Assembly (NCBI GenBank): GCA_023055355.1
Contig: JALJCS010000028.1
Location: 4,340,418 to 4,404,417, forward strand
Length of the DNA stretch: 64,000 bases
DNA from: Agelaius tricolor
Taxonomy: Eukaryota; Chordata; Aves; Passeriformes; Icteridae
Reading direction: 5' to 3'
In this document: one piece after another, positions 1 through 13,000 of the stretch
Layout of the letters: each line of letters opens with the position of its first letter
Position numbering within the stretch: position 1 is the stretch's first letter
The notes under the pieces: generated by a model
Told to the model about the DNA's origin: nothing
Seen by the model: the letters and a program-made list of their open reading frames with translations, nothing else
Database searches by the model: none
Position numbers and translations under genes: made by a program

Positions 1-430
1 CTGAGGCACTGCCCGGGACAGGCATGGCTCCCGCAGGTGCCTCCCTCAGCGCTGGTGCCCGGGACAGGCACGGTTCCCGCAGATGCCTCCCTCAGCACTG
101 GCGGGTTCGGGTTCCTCTTAGGGAGGAAGCCATGGCAGCTGTCCTGAGGCCCTGCCCGGGACAGGCACGGCTCCCGCATGTGCCTCCCTCAGCACTGGCG
201 GGTTCGGGTGCCCGGGACAGGCATGGCTCCTGCAGGCGCCTCCCTCAGCACTGGCGGGTTCGGGTTCTGCTTGGAGAGGAAGCCATGGCGGCTGTCCTGA
301 GGCACTGCCCGGGACAGACACGGCTCCTGCAGGTGCCTCCCTCAGCACTGGCGGGTTCGGGTTCTGCTTGGAGAGGAAGCCAAGGCAGCTGTCCTGAGGC
401 ACTGCCCGGGACAGGCACGGCTCCCGCCCG
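1..430. repeat. GC-rich minisatellite, about 97-bp composite unit
   Basis: The phrase CCCGGGACAGGCA (or a close variant) recurs at about 11, 58, 157, 211, 307 and 405. Between copies there is a shared run containing CTCCCTCAGCACTGGCGGG and GGAAGCCATGGC. Spacing alternates between about 97 bp and about 50 bp, so some units look like internally shortened versions. The array probably continues left of the window. The open frames across it on both strands follow from the repeat and its high GC content; I do not treat them as genes. Confidence 0.85.
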
Positions 431-546
431 GCATGAACCCCCCTCTCCCCGGCCGGGCCCCGGCTTTAATTAGCCATGGCCCAGAGCGGCTTTCCCCGGC
501 CATCTGTAGCCCCGGTGACCGACCTAATCGGGGGGATAAGCTGCTT

Positions 547-676
547 ATGGAGCCGCAGCTGGAGCGGGCGCTGAGGGGGCCGAGGGTGGCTGTGGCCGCG
601 AAGGAGGTGCCGGCTCCGACGCTCAGTGTGGTCGGTCCCCGGGGCCCAGCAGTGCCGCCGGTGCCTCTCGGAGTGG
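547..676 (+). CDS. Possible first coding exon of the C1orf167 homologue
   Basis: A GC-rich open segment begins with ATG at 547 (MEPQLERALRGP...) and runs into a strong splice donor, G|GTAAGTGG, at 676/677, leaving phase 1. The first plausible acceptor of the next large exon, TTCAG| at 4004, needs exactly phase 1, so the two would join in frame across a 3.3 kb intron. The surrounding 440-700 region is CpG-rich, as a promoter would be. I recognise no homology in these 43 codons, and the segment could be non-coding 5' sequence or belong elsewhere. Confidence 0.35.
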
Positions 677-3600
677 GTAAGTGGAGTTTCCGTGGGTGAG
701 GAGTTTCTCATTCCCATTACTGCCTCCTGGGTGCTTGGATGGCAGCGCTGCAGAGGGAGGACTACCTGTGTGTGATTGTTTGTTGCGGTGTGATGTCATG
801 GTTTGCCTCAGATACCCCGTGTTTCTCCCTGAAGATTCCTTCCCCAGGTGTGTCAGTCGCTCTCCTTCCCCCTCCCTCGCCCCCTGCCCAGCACTGTCTG
901 TCAGTCCTGGAATTGCAGAAGGGCATTGAGTGATTGGCGAGCGAGAATTCAAAAGATGCCCTCTACCCCTAGGGAGACATTAAGCTATCCAGGTGTCCTT
1001 TGTCCCTTCAGACCTCCTTCTATGTACCTGGTTGGTGGCTCCCTACCCCTTCCCTGCCCCTCTCCCCGGGGTTAAAAGAGCCAGCAGCTACACGGTTCAG
1101 GGAGTTCTGCTGGAGCTGTTGCTGGATCCAGAGGCCTGTGGGCCAGAATAAAGCTCTGGATCCAAACCCTGCCTCAGAACCAATTCCTTTCCTTCACCAT
1201 CGCCTTAAAGCTTCTCTGCCAGAGGTAAACCTGAGGAGCAGACCCTGTTATGGGGGGAAGCTCCCTCCCGCAGCCATTGGAGCTCCTGCATGCAGGGACC
1301 TGCCTCCAAGCACCCAGCTGCAGCATCCAGCCAGCCAAAAGTGTCTCTGAGGTGAAAACACCACAGTTGCCGCTTTTTGGTTCAGCAGCAAGAACCAGAC
1401 AAGCTCAGGCACGTCCCATCCAGCTATATTGGTAATATTCCAATACTTGTTGGTCTCACAGGCATCACGGTAGTTGGTTTGGTTTGTAACGTTGAGCAGT
1501 GTTTGGAAAAAAAACCTGCTTTCTAAGGCAGCTGAAGTGTGAGCTCAGAGTAATCACTGGCCCCTACTTGGAATATGAAATGGATCAGTCTTGACCTGCA
1601 GGGATGGGGAATAAGCGCTGTGTGTGCAGTGTAAATGTGTTTATTATGGGTCTGGTGTTGTTACTGTATTGCTGAAATGGTATTTGCTTGAAAGAGCTTG
1701 ATTTACTTTTCATTAACTGTGCTATTTATTTCCTTTTGCTTATAGCAATAGAAACAACTTGATCATCTTAATTTTTATTTGCTTAATTGAATTTGTTTTA
1801 GGTTTTAATGTGTTAGTGTGTATATAGTAAGCATGCATTAAATGTTTTAGTTGGAATCATAAAAACTAACATAAAATCCATTGGTCATGGATTTTGCAGT
1901 TAGTTTGCCTTGAGTATCTTTTGGCCTCAGAAGAAGTTTTAAAAAAGATCTTCCTAAGATCTTGTTGTGACTGAGATTAACCCTACTGCTTAAAAGCTGT
2001 TATGGTAAAGATCTGAGTAGCAATTTCAGAAGGCAGACAGATGTGATTTTGAAAGGATACTATTTCTTCCAGATCTCAATGAGACTGAAATTAGGAATGA
2101 GTGAGGTGAAGAACACCACCTGAAATAACCATGGTGATGTGGTGAGAACCTGGTATGCCTAGCACAAATAATTGAAATGGAGAGCTAAAAAAATCACAAG
2201 TTATCAAGAAAATATTATCAAGAAAATATTATCAAGAAAATAGATTTTTATCAAGAAAATAGATTATGTCCAGATTCTTGAGCATAAGGTAGTCCAGAGC
2301 CAGGTTTTGAGTGTTCAGAGAGCAAAATATCACTGAAAAACGTGGTGGGTTTACGTCCTTTTGCAATTTAAATCCTTTGTAACACCCTTTTGTGATACAT
2401 TGCTTGTTGATTGGGTATTTCTGGGATGCAAGGAGTGCTTCCATGGAACAGCAGTCCAGTGCATTTTGTGGTTATACTTCATGCAGTGATAGGCACCCTA
2501 AGGAAGGCAGCTGTGCTTTGTCTGTTCACTCTGTAGTTGCCAACTTCAACTGGTCTGGAAGAAATAATGGGATCTTTGGTTGGTGGCACCCTCGGTGATG
2601 TATGAAAGGCAGTAACAGCAGTTCCCAGGGATAATTGCAGCACTGCCTGACTGTCTCCTGCTGCTTTAGAAACTGTGTTTGCTCCCCAGATTGTGGTGAT
2701 TACTGGAGGAGTTTGCATGTGAGAGGGAAAAATGAGCTGTTACAAACAGGGACAACTGAGCCTCCAATGTTCCCTTAGAAGAGAATGAGATAAACACAGC
2801 TTAGAAACAGTGCAATTTGGCAGGAGGCTTTCTGGGATTAGAGCGTGTTCGAAAAAGACAATGGGCATTGATTTCGTTGCTGTCTCTTCTCAGATTGACT
2901 AGGGGAGCTTTAAGATGATAGAGATGTGTGTGTCTTTATGGAATACCATTTTCATTTTTTAAAAGAGAGGAGGAAAAGAATGGTGGTTAGAATGACAGTG
3001 ATTGACAACTTGCTTTTAAAATCTGAGGGAATGGAACCCCAGTCCTCTCAAATTGCACTTGCCTGTTAGCAGCAACTTAAGAATCCATTTTCAGCATGAA
3101 TGTTATATGTATAACCATCAGACTTAGTGGCTAGACTGCACAGTAGGTCTCCCAGCTATACTGTAAATCTTCCAGATTAGGGGACAGTGTGGATTTTATG
3201 AATATGTAGACATGGTTTCATCCTTTAGTGCAGACAAAAAGAAATCACTCTGTGTAGTCTTGAGCTTGGGATAATTCAGCCTTGCTAGCAACAGACTCCT
3301 TCTGAGGCTGCTGGTGTATAATGCTGGAAGTCTTTGTTTTCCAGGTTTTTTGTGGAGAACTGAATCTGTCCCTTTCACTCATTCCTGCTCTGCCAGATAC
3401 GATTGTCTGCTGAAAAACAGGAAGAGAGTAGTGTCCATTACACTTTCAGGACTGAGGCTGGTGGATCAGAGACAAGAAATTCACAAGGAAAGTACCCAAA
3501 GGCTTTGGCAAACTAGGCAAGATGAGATAGGAAATACTCACAGTCCTTTGCTTATATTTCTTCTTGTTTTTCTTCAGAGCAAAGAAACATTCAGAAGAAC

Positions 3601-4004
3601 GGGAATTTCAATCTGTATTTGGGCACTAGAAGTCAAGTAGACATTTCTCATCCCTGGCCTGAGTCAGATGGGAAGAGATCCCAGTCTGAAGACAGACTCA
3701 TCTCTCCTGCCCTTCTCAGCCCTTCCTGGACACTGCCAGCCAGGTCTCCAGCTCCTGCCTGCTGCAGCAGAATAATCTGTGCTCTAGGCTGCAGCAGCAT
3801 AGCTCTAAGTGTGTAGTTCATAGAGTCCCCATCTTGCTTGGTCAGTCCTCCCTGCTGTGCATCTCCTCCAGAGGCACTTTCACCTTGAGCCTTGTGTTTT
3901 GGGAGGGAGAAGGAGTGGGAGCATTGACTTTCCTCCACAACACCATCTGGGAGCCAAAGCAGCTGGTAGCTGCTCCATACCCACTGTTCACCATCACTGT
4001 TCAG
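677..4004. other. Probable first intron of the C1orf167 homologue; no gene seen
   Basis: AT-richer sequence with no convincing exon. It contains a short tandem block of ATTATCAAGAAAAT-type units at about 2202-2263. The open frames here, for example 1000-1350 and 3314-3640, have no recognisable protein features or paired splice sites. If the 547-676 exon is wrong, the true 5' exon or exons could lie here unseen. Confidence 0.4.
2202..2265. repeat. Short tandem repeat ATTATCAAGAAAAT-like
   Basis: About four imperfect head-to-tail copies of TATCAAGAAAATA are visible, the last ones diverging to ATAGATT. It is a simple local slippage repeat in the presumed first intron. Confidence 0.7.
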
Positions 4005-7000
4005 AAAGAAGGAACAAGAATTTTGACTGTGGTCACAATGTTGGTGAAAAGCCAACAATGTTGGTGGAAAGCCAACAGCATCAGCCTTCTGCTGCTTCTT
4101 ATATGAATCCTTTAGTGAGCCCTTTAGTGGTCAATGCACCTTTGTCATCTCATGCTGCAGATTCCCCTCTTAGGCATGAATTAGGGGTGGGTCCTTCTTT
4201 AAGGAGCTCAGGTGAAAGTGTGAACACTTGTCACAGTTCAGCCCTGGCCCTGGGGAATCTTGATCCATCTAATCTGGAGTCTTTTCAGTCTCTTTTGCAA
4301 TCCTCACAGATTTCTGCTAGCTTGTACTGTTCAGTCCAGAGGCTTAAGCAAGAAAGTGCTTTGATGGGGATAAGGGGTTCCCTCCCTCTGGAGTCTGAGT
4401 CTTCTCCAGTCTTTGGCCATTCATACTTTGCTCCTGATGATTTAAGTCCCAGTGTCCTGACCATGGGAGAACAGCTAGCTGCAGTAAGAACCAGTGCTGC
4501 TCAGGCAAGATTGAAATGGAGCGTCCCATTTGCTAAAGACTGGAGCCTTAGTGCAGTGACAAGAGACTTCAGTCCTGCTGAGCCTCTCTCTGGCTCTTAC
4601 AGATCCAGATACATTGGCTCCAACACATGGAGAACCAAAATTTCAGGTGGTATCCAACCACAAACCCTTGCTTCTGGAGTGGGCTCTGGCAGGCTAGTGG
4701 GTACAGAAGCAGATTCCTCCTTCAGTTGCTCCCCTTTCTTCAGATGCCAGTCCCTGATGAAGCCATCTCTGGAAACTGGTAGTCTTTATGTTCACAGAAA
4801 AAGTCATTCTCCTGGAAGGGTTGTTAAAGGAGAACAGACATCTAATGGGGGGTCTCCATGTGCTGAGTCTTGGAAGAAAGACCTTTCAGCCAGTCTGGGT
4901 CCAGAGGGTCTGCAGGTGTTTCTGGAGACAGATTTGGGGGGTACCCAGAGGAATGTTCGTGTAGCCATGTGTGGGACTCCTGCAGAGGTGTGTGTGAGCA
5001 TCACTTCTCATCCTGGAGATAAAGAGTTTAGACCAGGCCAGCAGCTTAGTGTTAAATCTGTAGAAGTCAACAGCTCTGATGTTAAGTGCAGCAAAGAGTC
5101 AGAAGTATCTCACTCCAGATCACCAGCAGGCAGAAGAACAGCTGCAGTGGGCAGCAGCCAGTGCAATCCTTTGGGTACACCAGTTGAAGAAGGCTTTAAT
5201 GGACATTCTGATGTAGATTGTATGAGCATGAGCAGAGAAGGAAGGAGAAACAAATACTCCTGCCAAAGCAGCCGGTGGAATTTGGAAGCTGATGGCAATC
5301 TTGAGCAGTCTGAAGAATGTTCTGTAGAAGGGAATGCCAAAGAACCGTGGTGCTGTGAAGAAGGGAACCAGACACAGAAAACTGTGCCCAGAGAGGTGAG
5401 GGTGTGGTCACTGTGAAGCATCTCTGTTCACAGCTGTCACTTGTGCTTGTTTCTGCCACTTGCTAGAGGTGCAGAGTTGAGGTACAAGTGATGGGGATGC
5501 TTGTCCTATCGTTTTTGCTTGGTACTGAATAGCCACAATCTCATCTCCTACAGTCCTTCTTCATCCCATCTTTCCATCTCACACGTTTCTTCCTAAAGAC
5601 CAGCTTGTCAGCTTGGTTGTTTTGGCAATGTAAACACCTGTTTATATTCACTGATCTGCATGCTGAGGGAAAGCATTAAACTGGATTTTACTCTGTGCAT
5701 TGTTGCAGGGCCCTGAGATTTCAGGCTTCTCGTGCCTTTTTATGTCTGAAGTATATCAGAATATTGACAGAGCAATGGTGTAGGAGCAGTGTCCAAGGCA
5801 TCCCACATAATACATGATCTTGAGGCAGTCCTGCTCTGGTCTCCATCCAAAATGATATGTGCCACAAAGGCAAATTCTTCAATAGAGTGGAGCAGCATGA
5901 ATAATTGTGAATTACTGTCTCTTGTCTGTTTGCAGATCTCAGAGAACAGCTTCTGGTCATTGAAGGTGAATGAGCAAAGGTAAAAAGACTCTGTGTTTGA
6001 GTATGAGTGTGCTAGTGGTTAACCAAGGAGCCCTTCTGGGAAGTGGCTAAGGAGCCATGTCCCTAGGAACATTTGGGTTTAGGACTTAGCCTACATGAAT
6101 CTGCTGTGGTTGGCTGAGGGCTGCATCCACTTCTTTTCAAAGGGTTGTAATTTAGAATGGATCATGAAATATAATGTCTGTATCTTTTCAATGCTATCTT
6201 CTAAATTCAGCTTTGGTTGTTGCTAGAAATGAAGAAGTGTTGGTATCATCAGTGCTACTCTTCAATGCAGCAAATGTGCTCACTGCACAGTAGAGAAGAT
6301 CAGGAGCTAGACTTATCCATGAGATGAAATTCAAATTTGTGGATAAGATGTGAATGAGGTTGCTACCCATTTAGCAACAGTGATTCCTTAATTTGGTGTG
6401 AGAGTGCATGTTTTCCATTCTTTAGAGAGAATGATTTCAAATAACCTCTTTACAACTTGATGGCTGAACTCTGATTGCCACCTCCTGGCTGGTTTAACTT
6501 TCCTTTCTGTTAACAGGAACTCACCTCTGTTTTTCATTTTTAAGTTTCTGGCACTTGTGTGACAAACAAATCCTAGCAAGGTGTTTCCAAGCCTGGAGGA
6601 GATATATCCTTTGGAAGAGGGCAGCCACACAGCTTTACAGACACCAGCTGCTTCAGAAGGGCTTTGGTGCTCTGCAGTGCCTTGAGCACCAAAGGAGGAC
6701 ACAATTGGAGGTGGCCCAGCAGAGACATGCTTCAACTCTGCTAGCTGCCAGCTTCCAGAGGGTGAGCACTGGCTGGGGACAGTGGTGCCATGAACTTCCT
6801 GCTGTGCAGTCAGAGAAGGCACAAATCCTGTTTGGATAGGGAGGAGGAAGGGGTATCCTGTGTGAAATTCTGTGATGGAGACCCTGGTGCCAATACTCTG
6901 TCTGCAGTTTGTTCTGATCATGTGGTTTCTTCTTCAGTGGAAGGAAGCTATGGCAAAACAGAGCAAGAAGGAAGCTCTGCAGCCTGAGCCTTACTCCTAC

Positions 7001-10000
7001 ACCCAAAGTTCATCAGCAGGGATTTTTGGAGGAGGAAGATTGGCCACTATGACAACCTCAGCTCAGCATCAGCTTCCAACAGGATACTCAAAGGAAGTGG
7101 AGCAGGCTCATAGGTAAGCAGAGAGTATTCTCTTTCTGTTATCTTGGACAAAGGAAGGGTTACAAACACAGGGAAAATTTGTTCTCAAATGATGGCAGAC
7201 TTGTTTCCATGTCCTTGGGATGTATTGCTGTGGATAAACACTGCAAGAATTAGCAGTTTAATGTTAAGAACTAAACAGTCCTATTTCAGAGCTTCTGTGC
7301 ACCAGTGTTTGCAGCCTGAGTGTCTGACAGAAATACTCCTGTACTAATTCTTTGCTTCAGCTATCACCTGCATATGTGGTACAGGGGTAAATGAGGTTGG
7401 AGTGAAGCAATACTACAGTCTCTAGCAGTAGAGGTGTCAAAAGAAAAGCCTTTTGTTGAGGTTCTAATTCTGAAGGCAGAAGAACAAGTTGAGACAAAAA
7501 GAGAGAGGAAAGCCCTGGATTCTGTTCTGTGAGTGCCTCTTTGGACAGCTGGATGTTAAGGATGTTTGTGGCCCTTTCAGGATGGAGGGAGAGCTGTGGA
7601 CACAGCTCCGGCACGGGCAGAGAGGAGATGAGTTCTGCTGGGGGGTTGAAGCAATCAGGGACATGAGGCGGCTGGCTGGTAAGCACACATTCCATAGCCT
7701 TGGAAAGCTTGGAGATCTTCACTGTTTCACCAGCTTTTGTGCTTTGGGTCTAGTTGTTGCTTTGAGCTCTTTCAGAATGTGATCCTGCAAGTATGTTGCA
7801 TTTGCGGGGTTCCCAGATGATGGAAGGAATGATGAGTCTGACTCCATGTTCTCAGAAGGCTAATTTATTATTTTATGATACTATATTATATGAAAGAATA
7901 CTATACTAAAGAATACAGAAAGGATACAGACAGAAGGTTAAAAGATAATAATTAAAACTTGTGACTCCTTCCAGAGTCCCAACATAGCTTGGCCATGATT
8001 GGCCATTAAGTCAAAATAATTCACAGCAGAAACCAATGAAACAATCACCTGTGGATAAACAATCTCCAAACACATTCCAAAGCAGCAAAACACAGGAGAA
8101 GCAAATCAGATAATTATTGTTTTCATTTTTCTCTGAGGCTTCTCAGCTTCCCAGGAGAAAAATCCTGGGCAAAGGGATTTTTCAGAAAATATAATGGTGA
8201 CACAAGTAGCTGGACCAGTATGTGTGATGCTGGAGGATGGCCACTCACCATGTCACACAAGTTTTGCCTCATTCCTTGTATGAATTCAGCTGCAGCATGT
8301 GTTGCTGCAGCAATGTGAGCTGCCTTCCTTAAGTGTCCTTCCTCTGGCAGCTTGGATTTAAGCCAGGGAATGTTTGCTGTGTGACATGATGTTGTTTGAA
8401 GTTCTTCTGCTATTTCTCTTCCTGTCAATCTCTTCCTGCCCTGTGACACAGCAGCTTTCAGACTGTGGCGCCTGCAGAAGGAGCTGCTGAGCAAAGAGGA
8501 AGCCAGGCTTTTGGAAGCCCGTGCTCTGCTGGAAAAGAAGAAGCTACAAAATATTTTCTGGATGTGGCATTCCCAAAGCTTGGAAATGAAAAAGAGTCTA
8601 ACACTGACAAAACAAATCCAAAGAAACTTGGTCTCCCGGTGAGTTGGTGAGATCTGGTTTTCATGTGAAAAATCTGTTCTCTGTGAAAGTCCATGGAATA
8701 ACAGAGCCAACCCAGACAGTAATAATTGTTCCATCTTAAAGCCATCTATCCTTTTGTTTCAGGAGTTAATAAAGATGAAGGTAGGGATAGAAACATAAAA
8801 AGGAACTGCTGTGGCCAGAGGTGTTATGACTTGCTTCCTGTGCACTGCCAAAACTTTTTTTGTCCTGACTTTTGATGTTCTGAAAGACCAAACCCAAGAG
8901 CAGCCACTGTGCTGCTGTGCTCTAAGCATGACAGTGGCTTTTGACTGAAATAAACAAGCAGAAGCTCAGGGGACAGCTTGTGTCTGTCTTTCCTGAACTA
9001 AACACAGTCTCAGGAAGACACATAAGCTTGCACAAGTGTTTTTCAACATTGTCCTTTGGTATTCTCAGGTGCTTCCGTACATGGAAGGAGACTGTTGAGC
9101 AGAAGGCACTTGGCAGGTGCAAGCTGGCCCATCTCAGAGCAGTATCACTGAGGAAGCACTTCCAGCAGTGGGTTGGGATGCTGCAGGTCAGAGGAGGTGA
9201 CAAGCAGGCAGTGGTGAACCTCTTCCTCCTACAATGGAGGCAGCATTATGGTGAGCAGCTTGGGGTCTGTACAGAATCCAAACTTCAGAGGTGTTTGGCT
9301 CCTTCCTCCTCTTGTACACTGAAAACAGCCTGAAAACAGAGGGACTCAGATGATACAGGGTGTGAACAAAGCAGAGTGGGCAGAGGACTGGGTCTGGGTG
9401 TGTCAGTGAAGCTGCAGGGAGGTTTGTCACTCTGCATCATAAACCAAACAGAAACTCTTAAACCTTGCTGAAAAGAAGCAATTTGAGGGTTGGGCTGGGC
9501 TGAGTTGGAATGCCTTGAGAAAATCTCTTGTTCCTTTATGTAACTGGTTAAGGAGCAGTTATGAGCTCAGCAGCTGGCAAGACTGTGACAAAGAGCCATG
9601 AAGGTCAGACATCATGGACTGGAGAGAAACAGTTTCTGGAGAAAACAGTCTGTTCTTTTGATGACTTCTGCCAAAAACTGAAGCTGCAGAGAGTATATCT
9701 GCTGTGGAAAACAAGGCTGTGTGAGCATCACAAGGCTGAGTGAGTGCAGAAGAGCCAGTCCCTGGAGCCCTGCCCCCATTAGTAGTGTCCACCTGATTTT
9801 CTGTACCTTTTGCTAGAGCCCCTTTTACCCTGTGTGTTGTCCATCATGTCTGTGCTTGTCACCCCCTCTGGTGTTCTTTCACTTTACTGTCTCAGTATCT
9901 TCTGTCTCAGCTCTTTCTCTCAGACTTTGGAGCAGTGTAAACTCAGAAAAACTCTGAAATTATGGCACCAAAAGTATCTCACGCTGAAGACAATTGAACA

Positions 10001-13000
10001 AAGTTCTAAGCACTTGCATGGAGCTGTCTGTGAGGAACCTCTTGCCATGCTGTTTTCTGAGGATCTCTCAACATCATCTGGCTTTGACAGCAGTGCACCA
10101 GCTACTCTGACCTCTCAGAGCTCACTGGAAAAGGTGAGAAGGTCTTGGCACACCTAGACTGCTCTGAGGTATTAAATTGCTGGGATTTTTCAGGGGAAAA
10201 TTTCTGCTTCAACATGGTATTGTCATCAGCAAACTGTGCTTAAAATTTAGTGCTGAATCTGTGGGGTCTTCAAGCTGAAATGAAATCTAAAGGTGTAAAG
10301 TCAATGCTCTCTGTGCCTTTCTGGTTCATCAATTAGAGATGTGGGAAGCTGAGCTAGTGAGTTTCCCTTGTACAGTTGCTTCTGTTTGTGGCTGCAAGGT
10401 GGAAGAGATGAGATATAAAGAGCTTCCTCACTGAGACAGTGCATATGCTCATTTCCCCTTTTCTCAATATAGAAATACATGTATTTCTGGATTCAGTATG
10501 GAAATTATTAGTATAGAAATAACTTTCCCACCACTTACATGTTTACTCTCCAGAGGTGTCATGGCTAACCTGCAATTCCTTTGGATGCATTTTGGATTTG
10601 CCTGAATCCTTGATAAAAAAAGGAGTAAATGGCATGGGCAGAGCTGTCAGCTGGGTTCTTCTACTCTCAGGACACTCACCTCACAGCATGTTCCTCCCTT
10701 CATACCTGCAGGAATGCAGTCTTAGTGACAGCAGCCAGCATGGCTTCTTGTCCCCTCTGGCTGCTGAGGATGTCACACATGTGTCGTGTCACAGCTCTTT
10801 CCTTCAACTCCACCAGTGCACAGAGCTGCCAGCTGAGCTGTGCTTGCACACCTCCTTCCCTGCATCTGGGTGAGTTGGACACTGTGGTTTTTTGGGATGC
10901 TGGTAGGAGTGACCCCTTGTTTGAACTGGCTGAATTCCTTCCTTCTGGATCATCCCTCATGTCATGTCACACCATCCTTCCAGGGGACTTTATCTTCTTC
11001 TTTCTTTCCTTCCTCACCCAACACTTTTGTCTTGCAGAGGAAATTGGTTTGTGGGAAATCAGTTCCAGTCTTCAGTGCTGCAGAGTCCAGATAATAATTC
11101 CCAGCCTCTCACCAGTTCCTCTGCATGGGAAGAGGTGAGGCTAGAAAATGTTGTAAATATACAAGTGTTTTCTGAATATTCAAATTTAGCAAAGAGCCTT
11201 TGGGTTTCAATATCAGCATATGGAAGGTCTCACTGCTATTTTGTTCTCTCTCAAACAGAAGATTTGGGAGATTAAAACTTTTCTCAGGGTAACTCTTCCC
11301 TAATAGCTGAGTGGAAGTAGGGCAGGTATCAGGGATTTAAAAAGGATGTGTTAGACCCTCATGTCTGGCTGTTCATGTGGGCCATGTCAGTGATTTAGAA
11401 AGGATGTGTTAGACCCTCATGTCTGGCTGTTCATGTGGGGCAGGTGTCAAGGATTTTAAAAGGATGTGTTAGACCCTCATGTCTGGCTGTTCATGTGGGG
11501 CAGGTGTCAAGGATATAAAAAGGATGTGTTAGACCCTCATGTCTGGCTGTTCATGTGGGCCATGTCAGGGATTTAGAAAGGATGTGTTAGACCCTCATGT
11601 CTGGCTGTTCATGTGGGGCAGGTGTCAAGGATTTAGAAAGGATGTGTTAGACCCTCATGTCTGGCTGTTCATGTGGGCCATGTCAAGGATTTAGAAAGGA
11701 TGTGTTAGACCCTCATGTCTGGCTGTTCATGTGGGGCAGGTGTCAAGGATATAAAAAGGATGTGTTAGACCCTCATGTCTGGCTGTTCATGTGGGCCATG
11801 TCAAGGATATAAAAAGGATGTGTTAGACCCTCATGTCTGGCTGTTCATGTGGGCCATGTCAAGGATATAAAAAGGATGTGTTAGACCCTCATGTCTGGCT
11901 GTTTATATGGGCCATGTCAAGGATTTAGAAAGGATGTGTTAGACCCTCATGTCTGGCTGTTCATGTGGGCCATGTCAGGGATTTAGAAAGGATGTGTTAG
12001 ACCCTCATGTCTGGCTGTTCATGTGGGCCATGTCAGGGATTTAGAAAGGATGTGTTAGACCCTCATGTCTGGCTGTTTATATGGGCCATGTCAAGGATTT
12101 AGAAAGGATGTGTTAGACCCTCATGTCTGGCTGTTCATGTGGGCCATGTCAGGGATTTAGAAAGGATGTGTTAGACCCTCATGTCTGGCTGTTCATGTGG
12201 GGTGGATGGAATGGAGCTGGGCAATCACAGAAGTGACAGTGGCAAGGAGACACAGCTGAGCTGTGTGGAGTAACTGATATAACAGCAGTTCAGGGCCCTT
12301 TTTTGCCTTTCTGGATTACAGGATTACACCTCTGACAACTCAGTGAGGAGTTTTTGGCAGCAAGCAGAGCAGCACTGCCTGCAGAGGTGCTTCATTGTCT
12401 GGTCAGCTCAAACTCAGCTCCATGTAAAGGCCCAGCAGCACTGCAGGCGCACTCGGCTGTCTCGGTAGGGATCATGATTTCCAGAAGTTTCCTAAAGCCC
12501 TCTGTTTTGAAAGCTTTACACTTGCTTTAATTTAAAAAAATGGGAAAAAAATTCTTCCTCTAGCTATTTTATTTTGTCTTCAGTGGGAGTTTTGCAGCCC
12601 ATTATTTTGGGGTTTTTCCAGCTTAAAAATTACTATGTAGGAACACAGTAATTTCTGGTTTGATGGAACGCCTCACAAATTAGAGCAAGCCCAGCTCTGC
12701 TGATAACAACATCCTGGTAACTTCCTATCCACTGAACTGGCCTTGCTCTGTACTGATTCCAAAGCTGAAGAGCACAGCAGGCTCTTCAGAAAACCTTCCT
12801 CTGAACAGCTTGTCCTGTCCATCATTTCCCCTGACGTTTAATGGGGAAAGGATGTTAACAGATCAGATGTGTTTCCAAAACTCCCTTGTGTGTGTGTTTG
12901 TTGTTAAATTTTCCATTACAAAGGTGTGTATCTTTGTGAGTTGTTCCTACAATCAGTGCAGCAACCTTTGTCCTTCTCAGAGCCTTCCTCAGCTGGCACC

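Noticed and set aside
3314..4106. Frames 3314-3640 and 3834-4106 as separate genes
   Set aside because: No domain or splice support; they overlap the presumed intron end and another frame of the first large C1orf167 exon.
7794..8202. A full endogenous retrovirus in this window
   Set aside because: All four related elements are about 380-750 bp with no internal gag, pol or env sequence; they are solo LTRs.
11340..12200. CRISPR-like repeat-spacer pattern
   Set aside because: Whole 59-bp units repeat, including the would-be spacers, and the locus is in a vertebrate intron. It is a minisatellite.
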